A stretch of 64,000 nt of DNA from an uncultured Caldilineales bacterium (GTDB lineage: Bacteria > Chloroflexota > Anaerolineae > JAAEKA01), in NCBI GenBank assembly GCA_937907455.1, contig CALESQ010000079.1:52576-116575 (forward strand), in the 5' to 3' direction. The notes beneath the pieces were generated by a model, which saw only the letters and a program-made list of their open reading frames with translations, had not been told where the DNA came from and searched no databases. Within the stretch, counting starts at the first letter, position 1. Every line of letters starts with the position of its first letter. The position numbers and the translations under genes were made by a program. Shown here in pieces: positions 8,614 to 16,220 of this stretch.

Positions 8614-8937
8614 ATGGCTTCGCAAACACCCCCTAACTGCCGTTTTTACTACGAAGACTATTACCGCGGCCAACAAACCAGCGAATGCCGTTTGCCTAAA
8701 AGCCGCGCCTCGGAACGCTGGCTGCGCAGTGTGTGCGACAGTTGTCCCACCCCGACTCTGTTGCGCGAAACCAATTGCGCGCATCTGGCGCTGGAAGGCA
8801 CGATTCGCCGTCGGCGTCCCTTTGGCCTGCGCATGGAGTTGTTTGCCATCTGCACCCGTCATACTGCGCAATTGAAAGAGGCTGGCTATTGCGCAGCGTG
8901 CGCCGAAGAACAAGCCGCGCTGCTCAATGCCTCATAA
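8614..8937 (+). CDS. Small cysteine-rich protein of unknown function
   Basis: A 107-residue soluble protein with eight cysteines, including a CDSC pair at residues 41-44 and a CAAC pair at 93-96 plus CRFYYEDYYRG near the N-terminus. This spacing suggests one or two bound metal ions. It begins 9 bases after the EamA stop and so is probably co-transcribed with it. No known domain is recognised. It could be a zinc-binding accessory protein or a redox protein. Confidence 0.65.
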   Translation: MASQTPPNCRFYYEDYYRGQQTSECRLPKSRASERWLRSVCDSCPTPTLLRETNCAHLALEGTIRRRRPFGLRMELFAICTRHTAQLKEAGYCAACAEEQAALLNAS

Positions 8938-8982
8938 ACCTGAGCTAAAAAAAAAACCACAAATGCCACAAAGAGCTTTTTG

Positions 8983-8991
8983 TGCTATAAT
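8983..8991 (+). promoter_or_regulatory. Extended -10 promoter for the propeptide-like gene and subtilase
   Basis: TGCTATAAT at 8983-8991 with TGCCAC (8964-8969) as a weak -35. It follows an A10 run. The leader to the ATG at 9101 is about 100 bases. Confidence 0.6.
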
Positions 8992-9100
8992 AACAGCAAG
9001 CGACCGAGTGTAGAACCTATCTGCGCAGTTTGCGTGCCGGCCTTAAATTTCGGGCTTGCCGCTTGATGCAGGCAAGCGCAGTTTTAACGAGGTATCCATC

Positions 9101-9358
9101 ATGTCTCCGAAAATAGATACGCGTCTGCGAAATACCTTGCGGCGCTACCGCGAAAATGACTTTGACCTGCTGTTGCGGGTGGACGAGGTTGACAAGGAAA
9201 ACGAAGAAAATCTTGCCGCCCGCGGCATTGCCATCCGCCACCGCCTGATTTTAACCCCCACCTACGCAGTCACTTGTACTGGCCAGGAGGGGCTGGGGCT
9301 GCTGGATGTGCCCTGGATCTGCCGTATTGACGAAGATCAACGCGTGTTCACCCAATAG
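9101..9358 (+). CDS. Small protein resembling a free subtilisin propeptide (I9-like)
   Basis: An 85-residue soluble protein without signal peptide. The second half follows the beta-alpha-beta pattern of I9 inhibitor/propeptide domains: RVDEVDKENEENLAARGIAI, then RHRLILTPTYAV, a short helix GQEGLGLLDVP and the terminal strand WICRIDEDQRVFTQ. That last strand resembles the propeptide ending that docks in a subtilisin active site. It lies 97 bases upstream of a subtilase gene on the same strand, behind one promoter. ATG 9101 (MSPKIDTRL) is preferred to an upstream ATG at 9056, with CGAGG before it. The propeptide relation is an inference from pattern and context. Confidence 0.6.
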   Translation: MSPKIDTRLRNTLRRYRENDFDLLLRVDEVDKENEENLAARGIAIRHRLILTPTYAVTCTGQEGLGLLDVPWICRIDEDQRVFTQ

Positions 9359-9455
9359 GCACACCTGCGCCAGACAGAACTAACAAGCGGAGGAATGCGG
9401 AGCAACGTACATTACTCACAGTCTGCTTTTTGTTGCCCCACGCCAGGAGGATTTC

Positions 9456-10796
9456 ATGGCTGACACCATCTCTGCCTGGGCTGCTCAAGCCGCAGGTCAG
9501 ACCATCCCCGTAATCGTTCAATTTTCCAGCGCCGAAACCATGCGCGCTTTTAGCGAGTCCAGCGTGGCTGCCGCCGCCACCGTAGACCCGGGGCATCGTT
9601 TCGGGTTGATCCCTGCCCAGGCAATGAGCATTTCGGCCCAGGACCTGGAAAAGCTGCAAGCCCTGCCCTATGTAGAAAAAGTGTGGGAAGACAAGCCGGT
9701 TTACGTTTCGCTCGATGTTTCAGCACCGCATGTTCATGCCCCTCAGATGTGGAACCTGGGCTTTGACGGCAGCGGCGTGAAGGTAGCCGTGGTGGATACG
9801 GGCATTGACCACAGCCATCCCGATTTCAGCGACCGCATTCTGAAGACCCGCGATTTCACCGGCAGCAAGCCAGACGCAGGCGATGGTCACGGTCATGGCA
9901 CCCACGTTGCCGGCATCGTCGCAGGCAGCGGCGAGGCCTCCGGTGGGCGCTACATCGGCATGGCCCCGCAGGCACAATTGCTAATTGCCAAAGCGCTGGA
10001 CGACACCGGCAACGGGATGACCAGCACGGTGATGGCCGGGGTAGATTGGGCCGTGACCGAAGGCGCCCAGATCATCAACCTGTCACTGGGTTCACTCGGC
10101 CCCAGCGATGGCACTGACCCCCTTTCGGCTATTTGCAACGCGGCAGTAGATAACGGCGTGGTGGTGTGTGTGGCAGCAGGCAATGCCGGGCCAAATGCCA
10201 GCACCATTGGGTCACCCGGCTGCGCGGTCAAGGTGATCACCGTAGGCGCAACCAACGACAGCGACGAGATGATGGCATTCTCATCGCGTGGACCAACCGG
10301 CGATGGCCGTGCTAAACCCGATATTTGCTTCCCGGGCTTTGGCATCATTGCACCCCGCGCCCACGGCACCAGCATGGGCAGCGCGATTGATACGTTCTAC
10401 ACCTCGGTGTCGGGAACCAGCATGGCCACCCCACACGCCAGCGGCATTGCCGCGCAACTGCTGGAGGCCTTCCCCGGCACCTCGCCTGGCGAGATCAAGC
10501 GTCGTTTCACAGCTACGGCTTTATCGCTGGGGTTAGAGGCCAACACGCAAGGCGCCGGACGCGGTGATGCACGCTTAGCCTACGAAAATGTACCCGCTCA
10601 GCCCGATCCTACTCCCACCCCCACACCAACACCACTGCCAGCGCCTGACGCGAGTGGCTGCTCGCCGCTGCGCGCCAGCGCCACCGGTGGCAGTGCCGGC
10701 GTTTTCTGGCTGTTCCTGGCTCTGTTCGTGCTGTTGTGCCTGTGCCTGGTCTGCCTGGCTGCCGGGCTGATTACCTTTGGCCTGACCACAGTGTAA
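9456..10796 (+). CDS. Subtilisin-like serine protease (S8) with C-terminal membrane anchor
   Basis: A 446-residue protease. Residues about 18-85 form a propeptide-like domain ending LPYVEKVWEDKPVYV. The catalytic triad is D114 (VAVVDTGIDHSHPDF), H147 (GHGHGTHVAGIVAG) and S322 (SGTSMATPHASG). After residue 380 comes a Pro/Thr linker, then a hydrophobic segment FWLFLALFVLLCLCLVCLAA near the end. No N-terminal signal peptide is visible, although the ribosome site AGGAGG fixes the start well. The protein may thus be tail-anchored with the protease on the inside, or be exported unusually. The upstream small gene looks like a second propeptide. Confidence 0.92.
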   Translation: MADTISAWAAQAAGQTIPVIVQFSSAETMRAFSESSVAAAATVDPGHRFGLIPAQAMSISAQDLEKLQALPYVEKVWEDKPVYVSLDVSAPHVHAPQMWNLGFDGSGVKVAVVDTGIDHSHPDFSDRILKTRDFTGSKPDAGDGHGHGTHVAGIVAGSGEASGGRYIGMAPQAQLLIAKALDDTGNGMTSTVMAGVDWAVTEGAQIINLSLGSLGPSDGTDPLSAICNAAVDNGVVVCVAAGNAGPNASTIGSPGCAVKVITVGATNDSDEMMAFSSRGPTGDGRAKPDICFPGFGIIAPRAHGTSMGSAIDTFYTSVSGTSMATPHASGIAAQLLEAFPGTSPGEIKRRFTATALSLGLEANTQGAGRGDARLAYENVPAQPDPTPTPTPTPLPAPDASGCSPLRASATGGSAGVFWLFLALFVLLCLCLVCLAAGLITFGLTTV

Positions 10797-10797
10797 G

Positions 10798-12030
10798 CTA
10801 GCTCATCAGCTCATCGGCCGCTTCCAGCAGCGCCGTGGCACGCTCAACCGGCACGCCCCGCGCGTTAAAATAGCGTTCCAGCAGCTCGCGCGGCGTCAGC
10901 GCCTCGACCGATACAGCTCCCAGGCGCTGGCGCTCGCGGCGTTCAACCTCTTTTTTCACACCGGCCACGTAATAGGCCTGGTTTTGCAGCGCGCGCAGTA
11001 ACTCGCGTTCGTGCAGCGCGCTTTCCTGCTCTTCATCCAGGTCAATCACCATACGCACCACCGCATCCTGCAGATCATGGCGGGCAATGGCAGCCAATGC
11101 CGCAGCAGTGGGATCAGCCTCGCCGCGCACATCGGCTTTGATGGTGATAAAGGGGCGGGCGGGGTGACGATAATGGCCGACATAATGCCAGTCGGTATGG
11201 CCGCGGCGCAGAGTCACGTCAACCCAGCCCTTTGGCTCATGCTCTTCGCCAAAATCAATGCGCTCGATGCTGCCGCTGTAAAGAACAGGGGGATGAGCAG
11301 TGCCGTTCAGGCTTTGATGCTTGTGGATATGGCCCAACGCCACGTAGTCCCAGGCGGGGTTAGCCAGCACACTGCGCGGCGCGGCCACGTCGCGGCCGAT
11401 CATAATGTTGCGCTCACTGCCTTGACTGGCCTCTTGCACGCTGAAGTGGCCGGTGAGCACTGCGGGCACTGTCGGCTGCTGCAGGGCCTGCTCTGCCAGG
11501 GCACGCAGGTTTTGGCTAAGCGCCTGCTGCAAGAGCGCATCTATCTCGGCAATGGATTTGCCGCGCGTGGCCTCATCGGTCAACAGGCTGCTGCGCAGTG
11601 GATAGGGCGCAGTGGCTACCTGCAAGGGCTGGCCCCGGCGGCAAGTCAGCATCCACAGCTTTTCGCGATCACCTACAATGACATTGGGGACATTCAAGGT
11701 GCTGAAAATGCCAATGCTGGTAGCGCGCTGCGCTACAGCAGGCAGATCGTGGTTGCCCACCAGCATCACCACAGGAATACCGGCATCGGCCAGGCGCTTC
11801 ATGCGACGGGCGAATTCACGCTGGAAAGTTGGGTTAGGGTCGCGCGTTTTGTAGGCATCACCGGCAAAGATCACCACATCCATTTCCTGATCCAATGCAT
11901 AGTCCACTGCATCGGCAAGGCGGCGCAGAAAATCCATCACCCGCTGGTTCAGGCCCGTTTGCGCATCGGTGCGACCATAGTTTTCCATGCCGATGTGAAT
12001 ATCGGCGATATGCAGCAAGCGTATATCCAT
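10798..12030 (-). CDS. DNA repair exonuclease SbcD/Mre11 family metallophosphoesterase
   Basis: A 410-residue calcineurin-like phosphoesterase. Metal-binding motifs are in order: LLHIADIHIG (D10, H12), FAGDAY (D58), VGNHDLP (N93-H94-D95), LTGHFSVQE and ALGHIHKHQ. Length and layout match bacterial SbcD/Mre11, the nuclease subunit that processes DNA ends with an SbcC/Rad50 ATPase. No sbcC is in the window. The gene converges tail to tail with the subtilase (stops one base apart). The C-terminal part is charged and helical and ends in REL LERYFNARGVP-like sequence. Confidence 0.88.
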   Translation of the reverse strand: MDIRLLHIADIHIGMENYGRTDAQTGLNQRVMDFLRRLADAVDYALDQEMDVVIFAGDAYKTRDPNPTFQREFARRMKRLADAGIPVVMLVGNHDLPAVAQRATSIGIFSTLNVPNVIVGDREKLWMLTCRRGQPLQVATAPYPLRSSLLTDEATRGKSIAEIDALLQQALSQNLRALAEQALQQPTVPAVLTGHFSVQEASQGSERNIMIGRDVAAPRSVLANPAWDYVALGHIHKHQSLNGTAHPPVLYSGSIERIDFGEEHEPKGWVDVTLRRGHTDWHYVGHYRHPARPFITIKADVRGEADPTAAALAAIARHDLQDAVVRMVIDLDEEQESALHERELLRALQNQAYYVAGVKKEVERRERQRLGAVSVEALTPRELLERYFNARGVPVERATALLEAADELMS

Positions 12031-12090
12031 GTTTAAAATCCAAAAACTGAGAAAGGCGGTAGTCGGCTTATCCGGCTGCGGCGCGCCAAC

Positions 12091-13689
12091 CTACCACACC
12101 ATCACCTTGCCTGCGACCATAGTCATCGTCACCTGAGTGGTGGCGATTTCCTGAGCGGGCACGGCAAAGATGTCGCGGTCGAGGACCACCAGATCGGCCA
12201 GCTTGCCGGCAGCCAAACTGCCCTGCTGCGCTCCCTGGCCGGTGAGCTGCGCCGGGCCACTGGTATAAGCCGCCACGGCTTCGGCCACACTGAGACGCTG
12301 CTGCAGATGCCAGCCGCCCGGTGGTGATCCATCGCTGCGCTGCCGCGTCACTGCGGCGTGAATACCCAGGAAGGGGTTGGGTGAAGCAACCGGACAATCA
12401 GAACCAAACGCCAGCAGTGCGCCACCATCCAGCAGCGCACGCCAGGCATAACTCCACTGGCCACGGGAGCCGAGTGCCTGCTCCACCAATGCCAGATCGT
12501 CGGCCATGTGCAGCGGCTGCATCGAGGCGGCCAGTCCCAGCCGTCCCAGCCGCGCCAGATCCTGCGCGGTGCTGTGCTGAACGTGTTCGATACGATGCGG
12601 CAGCGTGCAGCCGCGCGCCAATCCCTCAGGCAAGGCCTCGCTGAACGCATTCAGCAATTGGCGGATCGCCCGATCACCGATGGCGTGAATAGCGGTCGTC
12701 AACCCGGCAGCATCGGCGCGGCGGATAGCTGCGACCAGCTCGGCCGGAGGCGTCACCGCCAGGCCCACACCGCCATCGCGGTAAGGCTCCAGCATCCACG
12801 CGGTACGTGCGCCCAACGAACCGTCGGCGAAATACTTCACCCCACCCACGCGCAGCCAATCATCGCCAAAGCCACTGCGCAGGCCCAGGGCAATCGCCTC
12901 GTCCAGCAATGAGCCGTCCAGCATCAGCCAGACACGCAGAGAAAGCTGCCCTGCGGCGTGCAGGCGTTGCCAGGTGTGCCAGGCCGCGCGGCTTTCTGCA
13001 GCCGCGCCGATGCGAAAATCATGAATACCGGTCAGCCCCAGGCGATGGGCTTGCTTCATGGCAGCACGCAGGGCCGCATCTACATCAGCCGCCGAAGGTG
13101 CAGGGATCACCGCCTGCACCAAACCAATGGCGTGATCGCGCAACACGCCGGTGGGTTCGCCGCGGAGGTCACGGTCAATCAGGCCCGCCGGTGGGTTTGG
13201 GGTGTGACGATCTATGGCAGCCAGGTGCAAGGCGACACTGTTCACCGCGGCCAGGTGCAGGTCACTGCGCCAAAGGATCACCGGATGATCGGGCGCGGCG
13301 GCGTCGAGATCGTGACGGTCAGGCAGGCGAGCGTCGGGCCAGGTGCTTTCGTTCCAACCCTGGCCTTGCAGCCATTGGCCGGGCTGCGCCGTAGCCGCGG
13401 CCTCAGCCAGCAAGTGCTGAACTGCCGCCAGCGATATGACCCGGGTCAAATCAAGCTGTTGCTGCGCCAGCGCCCACATCGCAAAATGACAGTGAGCGTC
13501 GGTGAGACCAGGCAACACGCGCGCTCCGTGCAGGTCTATCACCTCGGTGCGGGGTCCGGCCAGGGCGCGTATTTCGGCATCATCGCCTACGGCCAGGATA
13601 CGGCCAGCGCGCACGGCCAAGGCACGCGCCTGCGGCTGAGTGGGGTGCTGTGTCCAGATAGCGCCGTTAAAAAGTACCAAATCGGGCAT
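12091..13689 (-). CDS. Amidohydrolase family protein (YtcJ-like)
   Basis: A 532-residue metal-dependent hydrolase of the Amidohydro_3 group. It opens with the small beta domain (DLVLFNGAIWTQHP) and carries LTDAHCHFAMW (the HxH metal motif near residue 64), HRIEHVQH, the GSDCPVASPNP segment bearing the catalytic Asp, and the C-terminal GKLADLVVLDRDIF strand. The family cleaves C-N bonds of varied amides; the substrate is unknown. A TATAAT box lies 6 bases before the ATG, so the mRNA is probably leaderless. It diverges from the phosphatase gene. Confidence 0.88.
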   Translation of the reverse strand: MPDLVLFNGAIWTQHPTQPQARALAVRAGRILAVGDDAEIRALAGPRTEVIDLHGARVLPGLTDAHCHFAMWALAQQQLDLTRVISLAAVQHLLAEAAATAQPGQWLQGQGWNESTWPDARLPDRHDLDAAAPDHPVILWRSDLHLAAVNSVALHLAAIDRHTPNPPAGLIDRDLRGEPTGVLRDHAIGLVQAVIPAPSAADVDAALRAAMKQAHRLGLTGIHDFRIGAAAESRAAWHTWQRLHAAGQLSLRVWLMLDGSLLDEAIALGLRSGFGDDWLRVGGVKYFADGSLGARTAWMLEPYRDGGVGLAVTPPAELVAAIRRADAAGLTTAIHAIGDRAIRQLLNAFSEALPEGLARGCTLPHRIEHVQHSTAQDLARLGRLGLAASMQPLHMADDLALVEQALGSRGQWSYAWRALLDGGALLAFGSDCPVASPNPFLGIHAAVTRQRSDGSPPGGWHLQQRLSVAEAVAAYTSGPAQLTGQGAQQGSLAAGKLADLVVLDRDIFAVPAQEIATTQVTMTMVAGKVMVW

Positions 13690-13695
13690 AGAGAG

Positions 13696-13724
13696 ATTAT
13701 AGACGGGAATAGAAATTTGGTAAA
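13696..13724 (-). promoter_or_regulatory. Leaderless promoter of the amidohydrolase gene
   Basis: Reverse-strand TTTACC (complement of 13719-13724), 17-base spacer and TATAAT (complement of 13696-13701). The ATG begins at 13689, where transcription should start. Confidence 0.7.
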
Positions 13725-13748
13725 GTGACAGATCAGAGAGCCGGAAAA

Positions 13749-13778
13749 TTGGGTTTTGAGCAACGGGGGCGGTATAAT
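13749..13778 (+). promoter_or_regulatory. Leaderless promoter of the phosphatase gene
   Basis: TTGGGT at 13749-13754, 18-base spacer, TATAAT at 13773-13778. Six bases separate the -10 from the ATG at 13785, so the transcript should begin at or next to the start codon. Confidence 0.7.
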
Positions 13779-13784
13779 CGCGGC

Positions 13785-14312
13785 ATGAACCTTTTTCACC
13801 GGGCTTTTGACAAGCTCTATCCAGCTATCCGCTTCTATCACGAAACCATCAAGGGCAACCCCTGGTTCACGCAGATCACCCCGGATAATGCAATTGCAGA
13901 CACGCTATGGCTGGGAGGTGCGCCCACCGCCCGCCGTGACTACCGTTTTTTGCTTGATCACGGCATAGGCGCGGTAGTGGATATCCGCGCGGAGCGCAGC
14001 GATGATCTGGCTCTCTACGCGCAGCACGGCATCACGCATCTCAAGCTGGCTGTGCCGGATGTAGCTGCTCCCCCGCCAGAGGTGCTGGAAACCGGTGTAA
14101 CCTGGATGGCCGGGCAGGCCGCAGCAGGCCGCAGCATCCTGGTACATTGTGCCAAGGGACGTGGCCGCTCGGCCACGCTGCTGGCAGCTTATCTGATGCA
14201 GCAGCATGGCCTGAGCTACGCCGAGGCCGCGGCGCTGCTGAAACGCAAGCGCCGGCTGGTGAAGCTGGAAGCGCGCCACGCTGCCGTGCTGGCGCGCTTT
14301 GCGACAGGCTGA
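13785..14312 (+). CDS. Dual-specificity protein phosphatase family protein
   Basis: A 175-residue cysteine phosphatase. The P-loop HCAKGRGRSA puts the nucleophile at C122 and the phosphate-binding Arg at R128. D92 in LAVPD is the likely general acid. An N-terminal hydrophobic/basic stretch (LFHRAFDKLYPAIRFY) precedes the fold. Substrates of bacterial members include phosphotyrosine proteins and phospholipid phosphates such as PGP, so a PTPMT1-like lipid phosphatase role is possible. ATG 13785 is chosen because the promoter's -10 leaves no room for a more upstream start. Confidence 0.85.
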   Translation: MNLFHRAFDKLYPAIRFYHETIKGNPWFTQITPDNAIADTLWLGGAPTARRDYRFLLDHGIGAVVDIRAERSDDLALYAQHGITHLKLAVPDVAAPPPEVLETGVTWMAGQAAAGRSILVHCAKGRGRSATLLAAYLMQQHGLSYAEAAALLKRKRRLVKLEARHAAVLARFATG

Positions 14313-14316
14313 CACC

Positions 14317-14844
14317 GTGGCCTTCCATCTGCAAACGGTTGCTTCTGACGCGCTGACCGCAGCACAACGCGCCGCGGTGGTAGCGCTATGCTCGGCCGTG
14401 TTCAAGTTGGACTACGGCTATTATCTCGATCTGTGCCCCGACCGCGTGCATGTGCTGGGCTATTCAGGTGAGCACCTGGTGAGCCATGCGCTGTGGCTGA
14501 ATCGCCCTTTGCAGGTGGGAGATGGCCCCTGGCTGCGCAGTGCCTATGTGGAAGGTGTAGCCACCGCCGCGCCGCAACGTGGGTACGGCTATGGCACGGC
14601 GGTGATGCGTCGCCTGCAAGCGGGCATCAGCAGCTATGACCTGGGCGCACTTTCTCCTGCGCTGCCGGAATGGTACGCTCGCCTGGGATGGGAAGCGTGG
14701 CTTGGCCCGCTGTGGATCCTGGACGGCGAAGCGCGGCTGCCTACCCCGCAGGAAACCGTGCTGGTCTATCGCACGCCGCGCACGTCGCCGCTAGACAGAA
14801 ACGCGACCCTGACCGCACCCTGGCGACCGTTCGAGTTGTGGTGA
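14317..14844 (+). CDS. GNAT acetyltransferase resembling aminoglycoside 2'-N-acetyltransferase
   Basis: A 175-residue GNAT protein. It matches the mycobacterial AAC(2') pattern in order: SAYVEGVATAAPQRGYGYG (acetyl-CoA loop), SYDLGALSPALPEWYARLGW, a WLGP turn, a TPQETVLVYR strand and the terminal WRPFELW. AAC(2') enzymes acetylate the 2'-amine of aminoglycosides, though chromosomal members may have another natural substrate. The GTG at 14317 with an upstream AGG is preferred; a TTG at 14299 overlapping the phosphatase is possible. It is probably co-transcribed with the phosphatase. Confidence 0.75.
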   Translation: MAFHLQTVASDALTAAQRAAVVALCSAVFKLDYGYYLDLCPDRVHVLGYSGEHLVSHALWLNRPLQVGDGPWLRSAYVEGVATAAPQRGYGYGTAVMRRLQAGISSYDLGALSPALPEWYARLGWEAWLGPLWILDGEARLPTPQETVLVYRTPRTSPLDRNATLTAPWRPFELW

Positions 14845-14847
14845 TGC

Positions 14848-15552
14848 CTACGGGCAACCGCTGCTGCTTGCCGCAGACGCCGGTAAAAACTGAATATCGC
14901 GAAACTCCAGCGCCAGCAGCAGAATTTGCACCTGGCGCTGGGCGTTTTCCTGAGCCTGTCGCAAAATACCACCCTCGCAGGCTGCGGCCAGAACGGCTTG
15001 TTCGGCCTGCTGACGCACCTGGCCTTCCAGCGAGACGTCGCCTTTGGTCAGCAGCCCGGTTTCACGGTCGTAGACACGGCTGAGGTCGTTATCCAGGCGA
15101 TGGGTAAGGACACGCGCCGCAGGCAGGCGCACGGTGACGCTCAGACGATCTTCGCTCACCGTGATGTCGCTGTCTTGCATCTCCTCCAGATCAACTCCGG
15201 CAATCACTTCGCCGTGGGCGATAAAAAGCAACTTGTCGCCCAATAACAGGTTCAGCAACTCGTTGCCCTGATCAACCCGCCCTTCCAGCACCTTTTCCAC
15301 GGTGTAGGCGGCGCTTTCCAGCCGGCCAAGCTGGCGAATCTGCGTGATCACCGGCGGCTGATCTTGCAACACCAGCAATTCGCCGCCATCCAGCACATTG
15401 CGCACCAGATCCATCGTTTTGTTGACGCCGCCCAGTGTGATCACCGCGAACAGCAGGCAGGCGATCAACGGCACCACCACCACCAGCAGCAGCACCCAGG
15501 GCAGCAGCGAGCGCCGCGGACGCGCCGGGGGATAGGGATTAGAATGGTTCAT
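14848..15552 (-). CDS. DUF4230 domain-containing membrane-anchored protein
   Basis: A 234-residue protein with a Pro/Arg-rich N-terminus, one membrane helix (about residues 16-40, LPWVLLLVVVVPLIACLLF) and an extracytoplasmic DUF4230 domain. Features of that domain are VITQIRQLGRLESAAYTVEK, LFIAHGEVIAGVDLEEM and RLPAARVLTHRLDNDLSRVYD. Its biochemical function is unknown. The ATG overlaps the stop of the upstream DUF4442 gene by four bases, implying coupled translation. It converges with the acetyltransferase, with 3 bases between the stops. Confidence 0.8.
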   Translation of the reverse strand: MNHSNPYPPARPRRSLLPWVLLLVVVVPLIACLLFAVITLGGVNKTMDLVRNVLDGGELLVLQDQPPVITQIRQLGRLESAAYTVEKVLEGRVDQGNELLNLLLGDKLLFIAHGEVIAGVDLEEMQDSDITVSEDRLSVTVRLPAARVLTHRLDNDLSRVYDRETGLLTKGDVSLEGQVRQQAEQAVLAAACEGGILRQAQENAQRQVQILLLALEFRDIQFLPASAASSSGCP

Positions 15553-16034
15553 GGAGACTCCTTGACCGGCTGTTTGCCGGACAATTTGTGCCGGATGTAC
15601 AGCGTTTTTTCCACCGAGGCACAGACCGCGCCCGCGGCATCCACCAAATCAATCTGATAGAGGCGGTCAACGGCAGACTGATGCTGCAATGCGGCTTTAA
15701 TGGTATCGGTTTCAGCTTCATCTATCACAAAGCGGGCGTGCAAGGTATCCTTGCCGGGCTTGCGAAAGCGAATGGCTGCGGCCTTGTCCCAAACTACGTA
15801 CTCTGGCCCCAGCAAGCGGATCAGCATGATCATGTAGATGGGGTCCACGGCGCTGTACATGCTGCCGCCGTAGATGGTGCCAACGTAGTTGCGAGTGCGC
15901 CAACTCAACGGCAGCTTAATGCGCACCTCGCGCCAATCGGCAGCAATATAGGCTATGCGCGCGCCTGAACCGCGATAGGCTGGAAAGAAGTTAAAGGCCC
16001 AGCGGCGCAGACGGCTTTGTGCAGATTCAGGCAC
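15549..16034 (-). CDS. DUF4442 hotdog-fold (thioesterase-like) protein
   Basis: A 161-residue single-domain protein with the hotdog layout: an N-terminal helix, SWRTRNYVGTIYGGSMYSAVDPIYMIML as the central helix region, and strands KAAAIRFRKPGKDTLHARF. The family is related to PaaI-type acyl-CoA thioesterases, but the substrate is not known. It is the upstream partner of the DUF4230 gene (ATGA overlap). The region before its ATG is a heptamer/octamer repeat array, so its promoter is not obvious. Confidence 0.8.
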   Translation of the reverse strand: MPESAQSRLRRWAFNFFPAYRGSGARIAYIAADWREVRIKLPLSWRTRNYVGTIYGGSMYSAVDPIYMIMLIRLLGPEYVVWDKAAAIRFRKPGKDTLHARFVIDEAETDTIKAALQHQSAVDRLYQIDLVDAAGAVCASVEKTLYIRHKLSGKQPVKESP

Positions 16035-16044
16035 GATAGCTCCT

Positions 16045-16133
16045 GTAACTTCGTAACTTCGTAACTCGTAACTTCGTAACTTCGTAACTCGTAACTCGTA
16101 ACTTCGTAACTCGTAACTCGTAACTCGTAACTC
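16045..16133. repeat. Twelve-unit array of GTAACTTC / GTAACTC
   Basis: Uninterrupted units of 8 and 7 bases in the order 8,8,7,8,8,7,7,8,7,7,7,7 (89 bases), just upstream of the DUF4442 gene start on the reverse strand. It is followed by pyrimidine-rich sequence (CTTCTCACTTCTCACC) at about 16189-16210. Confidence 0.95.
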
Positions 16134-16220
16134 GGATTAGAGAGCGGCAAGACAGGGATGTAACCTCTTGTTTTACGTGTTACCTTTGCTTCTCACTTCT
16201 CACCTCTCACCCGCTGCGGG

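Noticed and set aside
11318..11326. Extra DnaA box (TGTGGATAT) in sbcD
   Set aside because: It is a single site with a mismatch inside a coding region, so chance is likely.
11011..12036. Plus-strand 341-codon frame opposite sbcD
   Set aside because: Antisense shadow; sbcD has all metal-binding motifs on the other strand.
16140..16220. Pyrimidine-rich tract as a terminator or promoter of ade
   Set aside because: It has no stem-loop and no recognisable -10/-35 pair.
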